64,000 bases of DNA from Candidatus Corynebacterium faecigallinarum (GTDB taxonomy: Bacteria; Actinomycetota; Actinomycetes; Mycobacteriales; Mycobacteriaceae). Position numbers and translations under genes: made by a program. The DNA lies in the NCBI GenBank assembly GCA_019120175.1, contig DWVP01000009.1, positions 79,236-143,235 on the forward strand. Direction: 5' to 3'. The notes under the pieces were generated by a model, which made no database searches, was not told the DNA's origin, and saw only the letters and a program-made list of their open reading frames with translations. Shown here piece after piece: positions 28,295 to 37,498 of this stretch (the stretch's first letter is position 1; each line of letters begins with the position of its first letter).

Positions 28295-29473
28295 ATGACT
28301 GCACCTGCGACCCCCCGACGTGTCCCGGCGGACACTGCCACGCCGCCGGCGTTTCTGCCTGCCCTGGAGGGATTGCGTGCAGTTGCGGCGCTCGGGATCA
28401 TCGTCGCCCACGTCGCCTTCCAGGTCGCCCGGGACACCGGCCCGCTGATCAACCAGATGATGGCCCGCCTGGACTTCTTCGTCCCGGTGTTCTTCGCCCT
28501 GTCCGGCTTCCTGCTGTGGCGACGGCACTCCGCCGACACCGGGGTGCGCTCGTGGTCGACCTACTACGTCAAACGCATCGGACGCATCATGCCGGCCTAC
28601 TGGGTGTTGGTCGTGGTGGTCCTGGTGGCGTTCCCCGTCGCCTCGGAACCGAACGGTCCACCGGGGGCGCTGCCGGTGCTCGGCAACCTGTTCCTGTTCC
28701 AGAACTTCGTGCCGAATGGCCTGGTGGGTGGTCTGACGCACCTGTGGTCACTGTGCGTGGAGATGTTCTTCTACCTGGCGATGCCGCTGCTGGCTCTGGC
28801 GGTCGGACGCCGTCGCCGGCGCACCCGCGTGCTCACCATCGTCGCCGTCGGCTCGTTGAGCTACGTGTGGCCGTTCGTCGCCTGGTCGGGCGGGGAGATC
28901 AACGCCCACATCATGCCGTGGGCGTTCGTGTCCTGGTTCGGGGTGGGGTTGCTCGCCGCGGAACTGGAGGGGTGGATGACCGAGCGGCTGCGACAACGCC
29001 CGGACGATGCGACGGTCGCCGGACTGCGCCGCTGGGCGGGCCGCCGGTGGATCTGGGTGATCGTCGCCGCCGCCGCGGTGTGGGCTGCCGCGGTGGACGG
29101 CCCGGAGGGCCTGGTCACCGCCGGTGACGGCGAGTTCGCCCGACGTAACCTCTTCGGACTGGTCTTCGCCGCAGCCCTGATCGTGCCCTATGCGGTGCAG
29201 CCGGTCTCAAGGGTGATGGAGTCGGTGGTGATGCAGGCGCTGGGACGCTGGTCCTACTCGATCTTCCTCTGGCATATGGCGATCCTGTCACTGGCCTTCC
29301 CGCTGTTGGGGGTGGGACTGTTCGACGGCTCGCTGTGGACGATGGCGCTGGTCTTCGTGGTGACGGTGGCGGTGACCATCCCGGTGGCTGCGATCAGTTA
29401 CGCGCTGGTGGAGGACCCGGCGCGCCGGGCGGTCAACCGCTGGTGGAGCGGCAGGTTGCGGGACCGGGGTTAG
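28295..29473 (+). CDS. tmaT: Acyltransferase 3 family, TmaT-like mycolate acetyltransferase
   Basis: A 392-aa protein with about 10 membrane helices and the acyltransferase-3 signatures FLPALEGLRAVAALGIIVAH (catalytic histidine), FFVPVFFALSGFLLWRR and YYVKRIGRIMPAYW. The C-terminal IFLWHMAILSLAFPLLGVG and ALVEDPARRAVNRWW are also typical. In C. glutamicum the acyltransferase at this position (TmaT) acetylates trehalose monocorynomycolate before MmpL-driven export. Gene order with DUF3068 and AftD supports orthology. Its stop overlaps that of aftD (convergent, 4 bases). Confidence 0.87.
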   Translation: MTAPATPRRVPADTATPPAFLPALEGLRAVAALGIIVAHVAFQVARDTGPLINQMMARLDFFVPVFFALSGFLLWRRHSADTGVRSWSTYYVKRIGRIMPAYWVLVVVVLVAFPVASEPNGPPGALPVLGNLFLFQNFVPNGLVGGLTHLWSLCVEMFFYLAMPLLALAVGRRRRRTRVLTIVAVGSLSYVWPFVAWSGGEINAHIMPWAFVSWFGVGLLAAELEGWMTERLRQRPDDATVAGLRRWAGRRWIWVIVAAAAVWAAAVDGPEGLVTAGDGEFARRNLFGLVFAAALIVPYAVQPVSRVMESVVMQALGRWSYSIFLWHMAILSLAFPLLGVGLFDGSLWTMALVFVVTVAVTIPVAAISYALVEDPARRAVNRWWSGRLRDRG

Positions 29474-32400
29474 TCCCCGCCACGTCGCCGAACCACTACG
29501 GCGTAGACCACGGCGGTGAGACAACCGATGAACAGCAGCTCGGGGGCCCAGCTGTGCCCGGCGTAGTTGCCGTAGTTCCCGGAGCCCCACGGTCCGCGCA
29601 CCATCAGGATGCTCCCCAGTCCGCCCAGCAGCATCGCCAGGCTGACCGGCTCGGTCACCCGCCACAGGGCACGCAGCGGCAACGGGGACGACGTGGACTT
29701 CTTCTCCAGTGCCCGTCGCAAGGCCGGGGCACCGACCAGGACACCGACAGTGACCAGGGCAGTCACCGCACCGGGGAGTCCGGCGATCCCTGCCGCGAGG
29801 GCGAGGGTGACAGCACCGCCGAGTACCCGGCCGACGGCACCTGTCTTCGTCGAGGTCACCACGGTCTCGGCACCGGTCGCGTCCGGTGCCACCAGATCAG
29901 CCGGGTCGTCCGGATCGCACGCGTCAACCGGATCATCAGGGCGTCCGCCACCGCCACGGCGCAGCCCGACCAGGGCGATGGCGAAAGCCAGCAGCAGGGC
30001 CAACGCACCCGCCAGTCCGGCGGCGAGCCACCGCTGGTGGGTGTCGGTGGCGGTGAATTCCACCTCGAGCGACTCGAGGAGTTCCTCGTCCGACAGGGCG
30101 GCAACCCCGGAGTCGGCGGGCACCCGCCAGCCCTGCTGCCACCCGTTGACGGTCACGGACTCCAGTTCGGTGCCGTCGACACTCGCCTGGCGGCCCTCAT
30201 TGACCGTGGTGGCGGTGAGGATCACCCGGTCGCCGTCAGCATCAGCGGCTTCTGCCTCAGCCGCCGCCGCGTACTCCGGCGTGGTCAACGAGATCCACCG
30301 ATCGCGGCTGCGAACCTCATGCTCCCCGGCGCTCAACGTCACGCGCTGTCCACAGCTCACTGACTCTCCGTCGATCAGGCTCACGGTGCCCGCACCGGCG
30401 GCGCAGCGGTCACTGTTCACCGTCACCTCGGTGTCCTCGGCCACGGTGATGACCCGACGCAGCTCGAACTCGTTGATCTCCTGACCCAGCACCCACCTGC
30501 CCGGGGCCTGGTGGACCCCACCGGGGGAGGGCACCACGATGTCGCGGCGCGGGGTCACGTCCTCACCCGTGTCGACCTCGGTCAACTGCGCCTGGCTGAT
30601 CCCGGCGCTGCCCCACGCGCCGAGGATTCGTAGCTCCACCCGGTCTGCCTGGCCCTGCGGCAGCAGCAGCCGGGAACTGTCCTCCCGGTAGCCGGGGATC
30701 ACCATCGTCGTCGATGCCACCGTCTCCTCGCCCAGGTAGGTGGTCGCCTGCACGCGCAGCGGCCCGCCGGACGCCTGCGCGGTCAGTGACATCTGCGAGC
30801 GCGGCTGGTCCAGCTCGACGCTGAGCCACTGGTTGATCGGCGAGCCGGTCCCGGGCCGCCACGCGGTCTCACCGACCCCGTCGACCGCCGCCGAGATGCC
30901 GGAGGCCGCATCGGCCCCGCCCAGCGACGTCGGATCGGATGCCGAGGAACTGGCGGTGATCCGCCCGCCGGTCTCCCGGACCTGGGTCATGTCGTCCTCG
31001 TGGACGCCGGCGGGGTAGTCGCGCACCGGGTTGCGGGTCCAGCGCTCATCATCGGCGGCGAGGATGTCCGAGGTCGCACCGGTCACGGTGCCGTAGTTGT
31101 GCTCCCGCAGTGCGGGGGTGTCGGTCACGGTCACCGGATCGTCGCCGCTGCCCGAGTTCGCATCGGACGGGACGTCCTGCGTCAGGATCCGGTCGCGCGG
31201 TGTCCGCCCGGCCGCGGCATCGGCGGCGGCGAGGCGTGGCAGTACTTCCGCGCCACCGGCGGTGACCTCCAGATCGTCCTCGTCGACGACACGAGGTCCG
31301 GTCGCGCCGCCGTCCCCACTGCCATCGACGCGGAAGATGCGCACGTCATCGTCGCCGAAGGACGCCACCTCGGTGAAGCCTTCCGCCGCCGCAGAGTCCG
31401 TCAAGGTGGTCAACACACCCCGGGCACCGGGAGTGTCGGCCACCTGGGTCAGGTCGGTGCGCACCAGCACCATCCCCACACCCTGCTGCAGCAGTGCATC
31501 AGCCAGGGCAGGATTGCGGCCCTGGGCGTTGACCGGGGAGAACTCGCGGGTTATTCCGTCGAGGGACCGGATCGCCTCCGGCGGCACCAGCGGCACCGCG
31601 TCACGGACCACCCACGGCACGTCCAGCAGTGCCTGGGCCGGTTCATCGCGGGTATTCCCCCAGGTCTGACGGGCGAAACGGGCCTCGGGGAGGATCATCG
31701 TGCGGGTGTCGGCGGCCCCGTTCTCCTCGTCGTTGAGCCAGTCCGCGGCGTCCTGCCAGTAGGACGGGACGGACCGGAAACCATCCTCCGGCACCAACCG
31801 TCCGGTCCACGCCGGGGCGGTCGCCACACCTGCAACGATGATCGTCACCAGTGAGGTGACCACCGCCGGATTCTTCTCCGGGTGGGCCCAGGCATCCCGC
31901 AGCCCCTCGCGGGTGAACGGGGACGGCGCCGACACCCCACCCAGCAGGTGGGCGACGCCGACGACCATCGGCAGGTGGATCAGGGCATCGAACTTGTGCA
32001 GGTTACGCAGCGGGGCACCAGCGCCGTCCAGGAACGACTGCACCGATTCGGCCACCGGGGAGAACGGTGCTCCGGCCAGCCCGAAGATCGCCACGCCGAC
32101 ACCCAGCATGAGCAGCCAGGTACCGGCGAAGGGTGGCAGGACGCGACGGGCACCGTCAGCGCCCCGCCGTGCCCCCAGTCGCGCACCGGCCAACCCGGCC
32201 AGCCCGGCGAGCGCGACGACCAGTGTCGCCGCCATGAAGACGGCCTCGGTGGCCAGGGCGTACCCGGCCTGACGTTCCGAGGACAGGAACGCCGTCCAAC
32301 TCGTCGTCCCGCGCAGCACCTCGCCGAGGCCGAACCAGTAGGAGGTGATCCCGGCGGATTCGATGTAGTCGGTGAACGGGGGAGAGTACCGCCCCAGGGT

Positions 32401-33135
32401 CAGCAGCGGGCCGATCCACCAGAAGCAGGCCAGCACCCCGCCGGGCACCCACCAGGCGGCGAATCGCCAGGCGGTGCGACGTCGCAGTCGGGCGTCCTGC
32501 CCGGTGGCGAAGACCCCCTGGGCCAGCCACCACAGCACCGCCGGCACCACCGCGGCGAGCGTGGCGACCGCATTGACCGCCCCCAGGCACAGCACCGCGA
32601 CCGCCGAGCCCGAGGCGGCGACCGCCAGTCGTCTGGCGGAGGGACGCCCCGGCAACTGCAGGACACGCACCACCGGCAGCATCACCCACGGCACCAGGGC
32701 GATGGTCCACGCCTCCGAGGAGATCGCCCCGAGGGTGGTCAGGATCCGCGGGCTCAGCGCGAACAGCACCGCTGCGACGATCCGGGAGCCACGCGAACCC
32801 ACCCTGGTGGCCTCCAGGAGCTTCACCACCCCGGCGAATGCCAGGAACAGCAGCAGCGCCCACCACAGGCGCTGGACCAGCCAGTCCGGCAGGGGGTCCA
32901 GCACAGCAAAGAACAGGCCGTGCGGGAAGAGATACCCGTAGGCCTGGTTCTGCAGCTGGCCGAGGGGGAAGACGTCCGTCCACGGCGACAGTGCCTGCTG
33001 GAGGAACCCCCAGGGATTGGCGGTGAGGTCGTGCTTGGTGTCTGCGACGGTCAGTCCAGGGCCCTGTACCAGGGCGAGGACCAACCAACACAGTGCCGCG
33101 GCACCCCATCCGCGGCGGGAGAGGGTTGGTGCCAC
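29470..33135 (-). CDS. aftD: Alpha-(1->3)-arabinofuranosyltransferase AftD
   Basis: A 1221-aa GT-C enzyme. It has an N-terminal helix and luminal loop LTVADTKHDLTANPWGFL with the catalytic-loop aspartate, then about 11 membrane helices to residue 400. A long extracytoplasmic region includes a carbohydrate-binding-like domain (INQWLSVELDQPRSQMSLTA), and two C-terminal helix groups follow. AftD uses decaprenylphosphoryl-arabinose to branch arabinogalactan and lipoarabinomannan in the periplasm and is essential in mycobacteria. It is somewhat shorter than the mycobacterial protein, as usual for corynebacteria. It forms an operon with the small DUF2613-like gene 20 bases upstream. Confidence 0.92.
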   Translation of the reverse strand: MAPTLSRRGWGAAALCWLVLALVQGPGLTVADTKHDLTANPWGFLQQALSPWTDVFPLGQLQNQAYGYLFPHGLFFAVLDPLPDWLVQRLWWALLLFLAFAGVVKLLEATRVGSRGSRIVAAVLFALSPRILTTLGAISSEAWTIALVPWVMLPVVRVLQLPGRPSARRLAVAASGSAVAVLCLGAVNAVATLAAVVPAVLWWLAQGVFATGQDARLRRRTAWRFAAWWVPGGVLACFWWIGPLLTLGRYSPPFTDYIESAGITSYWFGLGEVLRGTTSWTAFLSSERQAGYALATEAVFMAATLVVALAGLAGLAGARLGARRGADGARRVLPPFAGTWLLMLGVGVAIFGLAGAPFSPVAESVQSFLDGAGAPLRNLHKFDALIHLPMVVGVAHLLGGVSAPSPFTREGLRDAWAHPEKNPAVVTSLVTIIVAGVATAPAWTGRLVPEDGFRSVPSYWQDAADWLNDEENGAADTRTMILPEARFARQTWGNTRDEPAQALLDVPWVVRDAVPLVPPEAIRSLDGITREFSPVNAQGRNPALADALLQQGVGMVLVRTDLTQVADTPGARGVLTTLTDSAAAEGFTEVASFGDDDVRIFRVDGSGDGGATGPRVVDEDDLEVTAGGAEVLPRLAAADAAAGRTPRDRILTQDVPSDANSGSGDDPVTVTDTPALREHNYGTVTGATSDILAADDERWTRNPVRDYPAGVHEDDMTQVRETGGRITASSSASDPTSLGGADAASGISAAVDGVGETAWRPGTGSPINQWLSVELDQPRSQMSLTAQASGGPLRVQATTYLGEETVASTTMVIPGYREDSSRLLLPQGQADRVELRILGAWGSAGISQAQLTEVDTGEDVTPRRDIVVPSPGGVHQAPGRWVLGQEINEFELRRVITVAEDTEVTVNSDRCAAGAGTVSLIDGESVSCGQRVTLSAGEHEVRSRDRWISLTTPEYAAAAEAEAADADGDRVILTATTVNEGRQASVDGTELESVTVNGWQQGWRVPADSGVAALSDEELLESLEVEFTATDTHQRWLAAGLAGALALLLAFAIALVGLRRGGGGRPDDPVDACDPDDPADLVAPDATGAETVVTSTKTGAVGRVLGGAVTLALAAGIAGLPGAVTALVTVGVLVGAPALRRALEKKSTSSPLPLRALWRVTEPVSLAMLLGGLGSILMVRGPWGSGNYGNYAGHSWAPELLFIGCLTAVVYAVVVRRRGGD

Positions 33136-33155
33136 TAACGATCTTCAGTCATGTT

Positions 33156-33350
33156 TCAGCGGCGCTCGCCGTACTGGATGGAGCCCATCACCGCGTCATC
33201 GACCGAGATGTTGTTGCTCGGCAGGTCGGTCGAGTCGGCGACCGATCCGGCGGCGAAAGCTCCGATACCACCGAGTACCACGCCGACTACGGCAGAGGCG
33301 ATGGCGGGGCCCAGGGTGCGGCGCGGCTGTGAGTCAGTCTCGGTAGGCAA
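33156..33350 (-). CDS. DUF2613-like small membrane protein
   Basis: A 64-aa protein with one transmembrane helix (LGPAIASAVVGVVLGGIGAF) and a short exported tail SNNISVDDAVMGSIQYGERR. This layout, a single helix plus the Asp-Ala-Val-x-Gly-Ser-Ile-Gln-Tyr end, matches DUF2613, which accompanies aftD in Corynebacterium. The function is unknown; it may be a partner or assembly factor for AftD, since the genes are 20 bases apart in the same orientation. Confidence 0.8.
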   Translation of the reverse strand: MPTETDSQPRRTLGPAIASAVVGVVLGGIGAFAAGSVADSTDLPSNNISVDDAVMGSIQYGERR

Positions 33351-33416
33351 AGTTCGATCCCATCGTCGGTCATCGGATGATGTCGGTTTGATTCTGTGGT
33401 GATACTACCCGGTGAT

Positions 33417-34013
33417 CTACGGTGTGGGGGAGTTTTCCGCCGATTCGGTGGTGTCGGCCTCGTCCTCGTCATTCTCATCCACCGGCGGGACGATCAGGAC
33501 CGGACACCCGGAATGCTTGATCAGGCTGTCCGAGACGCTGGACTGCAGCAGGGAACGCCACCCGCTCAATGCCCGTGAGCCGGCGACGATGATCGAGACG
33601 TCCAACTCACGGGAGGCATCCACGATCGCGCTCCATACCGCGGTGGCAGATTCCACGAGGAAGGGCTCGGTGACGAAGCCGTGGCTCTCGGCCAGGGCGA
33701 CGCCCTCGCGGCAGATCTCCACGGCATCGGTGTAGGCGGGGTCTTCAGTGTCGTCGCCGAGGCTCGACCAGTCGTGCTGCATCATGCCGCTCATCCCGGC
33801 GGTGCGGGCGGCCTGCCGGTGGATCGGCTCCCACACGGTGAGGATGTAGGCATTCTTCGTCGACAGGAAGCGTCCGGCGTAGTCGATCGCGCCGTTGGCC
33901 TCCTCCGAACCGTCGTAGGCGATGAGGACGGTGTCCCCGTCGAAGGAACCCAGAGAGGCGCCCGTGGCGTCAGCGGTGGTCTCGGGCTGGTTGCTGGTTG
34001 ATTCGCTACCCAT
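33417..34013 (-). CDS. Universal stress protein (UspA family)
   Basis: A 198-aa protein with a 25-residue Ser/Thr-rich N-terminal extension, then the Usp fold VLIAYDGSEEANGAIDYAGR and the ATP-binding signature IIVAGSRALSGWRSLLQSSV followed by LIKHSGCPVLIV (G-2x-G-9x-G-S/T like). The tail after residue 180 is acidic (DENDEDEADTTESAEN). Usp proteins bind ATP and modulate stress survival in the cytoplasm. It is a single gene, divergent from the GH3 gene. Confidence 0.93.
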   Translation of the reverse strand: MGSESTSNQPETTADATGASLGSFDGDTVLIAYDGSEEANGAIDYAGRFLSTKNAYILTVWEPIHRQAARTAGMSGMMQHDWSSLGDDTEDPAYTDAVEICREGVALAESHGFVTEPFLVESATAVWSAIVDASRELDVSIIVAGSRALSGWRSLLQSSVSDSLIKHSGCPVLIVPPVDENDEDEADTTESAENSPTP

Positions 34014-34097
34014 GCCCCCGAGCGTAGTACGGTCGGGGTTCCCACGTGGCCAACTCCCGGCCCCGCATTTCGCCCCCGCCCGGAAAGGTGCCCGCCA

Positions 34098-35408
34098 GTG
34101 CGTCCCGACCGTCCCCGTTCTGCCACCGCAACCACACCTGTCCGTGGATCCTCTGTCGCGTACCTGGCCGGTGTGGCCCTGGCCGGGGTCGTCGTCGGTG
34201 CGTTGACCGCCTGCGGTTCAACGCAAGACGATTCGGACGACTCGACCCCGGTCGCCACAGCGTCGGGCACCGCCCCGGCCGCCACCGGGTCCGCCAGCAG
34301 TGCGCCCACCACCGATACCCCCGACACCGCGGCGTCCTGCGCGGTGCCGGAGGACCTGGCCCAGCTCGCCGGCTCGGCCCTGGCCGTCGGCGTCACCGGC
34401 TTCGACGATGCAGCGGCGGCCGTGGATGCCGGGGTGCGCCACATCTTCGTCGGCTCCGGCACCGACCTGTCCATCCTCGACGGCCAGGGTGACCCGGAGC
34501 GCAGCATCAGTGCCCTGAAAGACCGTGCACGTGCCGCCAACGAGGCCAATGGTGTCAATGGTGACAATGGGGACGGCGCCGAACTCGCCGTATCCGTCGA
34601 CGAGGAGGGCGGGCAGGTCCAGCGGCTGGCCGGGGTGATCGGTGAGGTGCCCTCGGCCCGACAGCTCGCCGAGACGATGGAGCCCGGCCAGGTCACCGAC
34701 CTCTTCGCCGAGCACGGCCGCAAGATGGCCGAACTGGGCATCACCATGGACTTCGCCCCGGTCGTCGACCTGGCCGGCGGCGAGCAGATCAGTGACAACG
34801 CCATCGGCGACCGGTCCTTCTCCGATGACCCGGCCGTGGTCACCGAGTACGCTGCCGCGGCCGCCCAGGGACTGCAGCAGGCAGGGGTCACCCCGGTGAT
34901 CAAGCACTTCCCCGGCCACGGCCACGCCACCGGTGACTCCCACCACGGCACCGTGACCACCCCGCCGATCGACCAGATGGACGCCGACCTGCAGCCTTTC
35001 GCAGACCTGCTGAACGGTGAGGGGGACACCGACGGCCCCGGTATCGCGGTGATGGTCGGCCACATGCAGACCCCCGGGCTGGACGCCCCGGACGCGCCCG
35101 GAGCGTCCACCCCCGCCTCGCTGAACCCCGCGGTCTACGAGATGCTGCGCACCGGACTCGTCGGTGGCCCCGGTTTCGACGGCGTGATCTTCACCGACGA
35201 TCTCACCGGCATGGCCGCGATCACAGACCTGCACTCCGGGCCGGATGCGGTAGTCGCCGCGGTGCGCGCCGGATCGGACGCGCCGTTGACCTCCACCGCA
35301 GCAAATGTGCAGGCCACGGTGGATGGCATCGTCGCCGCGGTGGAGGAGGGCAGCCTGGACCGGGCACGCCTGGAGGAGGCGTCCGCCCGCCAGTGCGCGC
35401 TGAACTGA
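34098..35408 (+). CDS. Glycoside hydrolase family 3 lipoprotein (beta-N-acetylglucosaminidase-like)
   Basis: A 436-aa protein with a signal peptide and lipobox LTAC, acylated Cys39, then a Ser/Thr/Ala linker and a GH3 N-domain from about residue 90. The NagZ-type motif VIKHFPGHGHATGDSHHG carries the His/Asp dyad, and the catalytic nucleophile Asp lies in GVIFTDDLTGMAAI. It is expected to release N-acetylglucosamine (or related sugars) from peptidoglycan fragments or glycans on the outer face of the membrane. The start is a GTG with GAAAGG upstream. A hairpin follows the stop. Confidence 0.92.
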   Translation: MRPDRPRSATATTPVRGSSVAYLAGVALAGVVVGALTACGSTQDDSDDSTPVATASGTAPAATGSASSAPTTDTPDTAASCAVPEDLAQLAGSALAVGVTGFDDAAAAVDAGVRHIFVGSGTDLSILDGQGDPERSISALKDRARAANEANGVNGDNGDGAELAVSVDEEGGQVQRLAGVIGEVPSARQLAETMEPGQVTDLFAEHGRKMAELGITMDFAPVVDLAGGEQISDNAIGDRSFSDDPAVVTEYAAAAAQGLQQAGVTPVIKHFPGHGHATGDSHHGTVTTPPIDQMDADLQPFADLLNGEGDTDGPGIAVMVGHMQTPGLDAPDAPGASTPASLNPAVYEMLRTGLVGGPGFDGVIFTDDLTGMAAITDLHSGPDAVVAAVRAGSDAPLTSTAANVQATVDGIVAAVEEGSLDRARLEEASARQCALN

Positions 35409-35420
35409 GGCCTCACTGAG

Positions 35421-35443
35421 ACCCCGAAACACCGACTCGGGGT
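35421..35443 (+). terminator. Hairpin after the GH3 gene
   Basis: ACCCCGA (35421-35427) pairs with TCGGGGT (35437-35443) over a 9-base loop, 13 bases after the stop codon. No U-run follows, so it may attenuate rather than end transcription before the VanW gene. Confidence 0.5.
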
Positions 35444-35478
35444 GTCACCGCGCGGGGTGAACCACTAGGGTGTGTCAC

Positions 35479-37236
35479 GTGACCAGCAATGACACCTGGG
35501 GCCGGACAGAAGATCCGGGCAACTCCCCGGCAGACGACACCGCGACGGCCGACGCAACCGGCCGGCGCAAGCGCAGCCTGTGGTGGCTGTGGACGCTCAT
35601 CGGTGTCCTCGGACTCGGCGGCGTGCTCTACGCCACCGACATCATCATGAGCGAGGGCAATGTGCCCCGCGGCGTGACCGTCGGCGGTGTCGACATCGGC
35701 GACATGTCCTACTCCCAGGCCGAGGCGCGCCTACGCAATGAACTGGCCCCGGGCACCCGGGAGTCCGTCGAAGTCACCGCCGGTGACATGTCCACCAGCA
35801 TCGACCCGATGACCTCCGGGCTCGCCGTCGACTGGGCCGGCACCATCGAGCAGGCAGGCCAGCAGCCGATGAACCCGATCACCCGGGTGATGAGCTTCTT
35901 CCAGGAGCGCGAGGTGGGCATCGTCAGCACCTTCGACGACGGACAGTTGGATACCACGCTCGAGCGGGTGGAGGGGGATCTGACCCGCGACCCGGAGAAC
36001 GCCACCCTGGCCATCGACGAGCAGGGCGCCGCCGACATCGGCGATGATGTGCCGGGCCAGACCGTGGACACCGATGAGGTGCGCGTGGCGGTCAAGGAAC
36101 ACTGGCTCAACGCCGACCGCTCGGTGAGCATCGATGCGGAGGTGACCGAGGCGGACGTCCTGCGCGACGCGGCCGATGCCGCGGTCACCGAGTACGTCGA
36201 CAAGGTGACCGACGGTGACGTGGTCTTCACCGGACGCGATGACACCGACGGGGTGCTCACCCCCGGTGACATGGGCAAGATCGTCACCTTCGAGCCGGAG
36301 GACGGTGCGCTGGAGCCGGAGTGGAACACCGAGGCCGCCCAGGAGATCCTCTCCGAACAGCTGGGGTCCACCGAGGTTGAGTTCCGCAACGCCTCCTTCG
36401 AGGCCGACGGCCGTGACCTGAAGGTCATCCCCTCCCAGGACGGTGTGCTGATCAACTGGGAGGACACCCTCGACCCGATCGAGGACAAGCTCATGGAGAC
36501 CGGTGAGCGGACCAATGAGGTGGTCTACGACGAGAAGGACGCCACCTACACCACCGAAATGGCCGAGCGCGCCAGCTTCGATGACGTTGTCGGTTCCTTC
36601 TCCTCCGGAGGCTTCGCCTCCGACTCCGGGGCCAATATCCGCCGGACCGCCGAGCTGGTGGACGGGGCGATCGTGCTGCCCGGCGAGACCTTCAGCCTGA
36701 ACGGCCACACCGGCCCGCGTGGCGAGGCCCAGGGCTTCGTGGACGCCGGCATCATCCAGGACGGCCGGGCCGACCGGGCCGTCGGTGGCGGTATCAGCCA
36801 GTTCGCCACCACCTTGTACAACGCGTCCTACTTCGCCGGTATGGAGGACGTCGCCCACACCCCGCACTCCTACTACATCGACCGGTACCCGGCCGGTCGT
36901 GAGGCGACGGTCTTCGAGGGTGCGATCGACCTGCAGTTCAAGAACACCTACGACACCCCGGTGCTGATCGAGGCCTCGGCGGACTCCAGCGAGGTGACCG
37001 TCCGACTGCGCGGGGTCAAGCACGTGGAGGTGGAGTCTGACTCAGGTCCGCGGACGAACTACACCGACCCGCAGCGCCGCGAGGTCTCCGACGACGACTG
37101 CTCGCCGTCGAGCGGTGGGCGAGGGTTCACCATCACCGACACCCGTACGATCAAGGACCTGGATGGCGGGGTGGTCTCCCGCGAGACCACGACCACGGTC
37201 TACGACCCGCAGCCGATCATCACCTGCTCGGACTAG
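35479..37236 (+). CDS. VanW-domain protein with peptidoglycan-binding-like repeats
   Basis: A 585-aa protein (588 if an upstream in-frame GTG is used). A hydrophilic cytoplasmic tail is followed by one membrane helix (LWWLWTLIGVLGLGGVLYAT). PG_binding_4-like domains with VPRGVTVGGVDIGDMSYSQA come next. The VanW domain spans about 425-545: GPRGEAQGFVDAGIIQDGRA, GGGISQFATTLYNASYFAGM and DRYPAGREATVFEGAIDLQF. The family is found near the cell wall of Gram-positives; its exact activity is unknown. A conserved C-terminal segment has two cysteines that could form a disulfide. It follows the GH3 gene in the same orientation, suggesting a shared cell-wall function. Confidence 0.88.
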   Translation: MTSNDTWGRTEDPGNSPADDTATADATGRRKRSLWWLWTLIGVLGLGGVLYATDIIMSEGNVPRGVTVGGVDIGDMSYSQAEARLRNELAPGTRESVEVTAGDMSTSIDPMTSGLAVDWAGTIEQAGQQPMNPITRVMSFFQEREVGIVSTFDDGQLDTTLERVEGDLTRDPENATLAIDEQGAADIGDDVPGQTVDTDEVRVAVKEHWLNADRSVSIDAEVTEADVLRDAADAAVTEYVDKVTDGDVVFTGRDDTDGVLTPGDMGKIVTFEPEDGALEPEWNTEAAQEILSEQLGSTEVEFRNASFEADGRDLKVIPSQDGVLINWEDTLDPIEDKLMETGERTNEVVYDEKDATYTTEMAERASFDDVVGSFSSGGFASDSGANIRRTAELVDGAIVLPGETFSLNGHTGPRGEAQGFVDAGIIQDGRADRAVGGGISQFATTLYNASYFAGMEDVAHTPHSYYIDRYPAGREATVFEGAIDLQFKNTYDTPVLIEASADSSEVTVRLRGVKHVEVESDSGPRTNYTDPQRREVSDDDCSPSSGGRGFTITDTRTIKDLDGGVVSRETTTTVYDPQPIITCSD

Positions 37237-37277
37237 CGGTCGCTGGGGGTGCCGGGAGCGCGAAGTGGCATTGCAAG

Positions 37278-37368
37278 TGGTCGTCCGGTCAGTGTAAACG
37301 GCCGGAAAACCCCGGATTATTGGCCATCTACACTGATCAGACGACCATCCACACTGACCACGCGACCA
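37278..37368. repeat. Inverted repeat with 26-bp arms plus a third related copy
   Basis: The left arm at 37278-37303 begins TGGTCGTCCGGTCAGTGT. The right arm at 37322-37347 is its reverse complement at 22 of 26 positions, with an 18-base spacer. A third copy, ACACTGACCACGCGACCA at 37351-37368, repeats the right arm as a direct repeat with 21-base spacing. The arms resemble transposon terminal repeats or a cluster of three operator sites. Confidence 0.6.
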
Positions 37369-37388
37369 GGTGCGATACCAGTCGGAGG

Positions 37389-37498
37389 GAGGGGCCCGCA
37401 GTGACGCGCCGAGGCAATTCTCCGCAACGACATCGAGCCCGTGACCAGATGGAGAGTCTGGTCACGGGCTCGAGTCACTCGGTCGTGGCGCGCCCCTC
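37389..37498. ncRNA. Candidate structured RNA or long hairpin element
   Basis: A perfect 16-bp stem (37434-37449 with 37457-37472, arm CGAGCCCGTGACCAGA) closes a 7-base loop. Outside it, further complementary blocks keep the same nesting: ACGAC 37427-37431 with GTCGT 37482-37486, GCGCC at about 37406 with GGCGC at about 37487, and GAGGGGC 37389-37395 with GCCCCTC 37492-37498. The result is one extended imperfect hairpin of 110 nt. It could be an RNA, a strong bidirectional terminator or a mobile-element relic. No family was recognised. Confidence 0.4.

Noticed and set aside
37434-37472. tRNA or tmRNA gene at the perfect hairpin
   Set aside because: No cloverleaf, T-loop GTTCRA motif or CCA end can be drawn. 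The structure is a single long stem.
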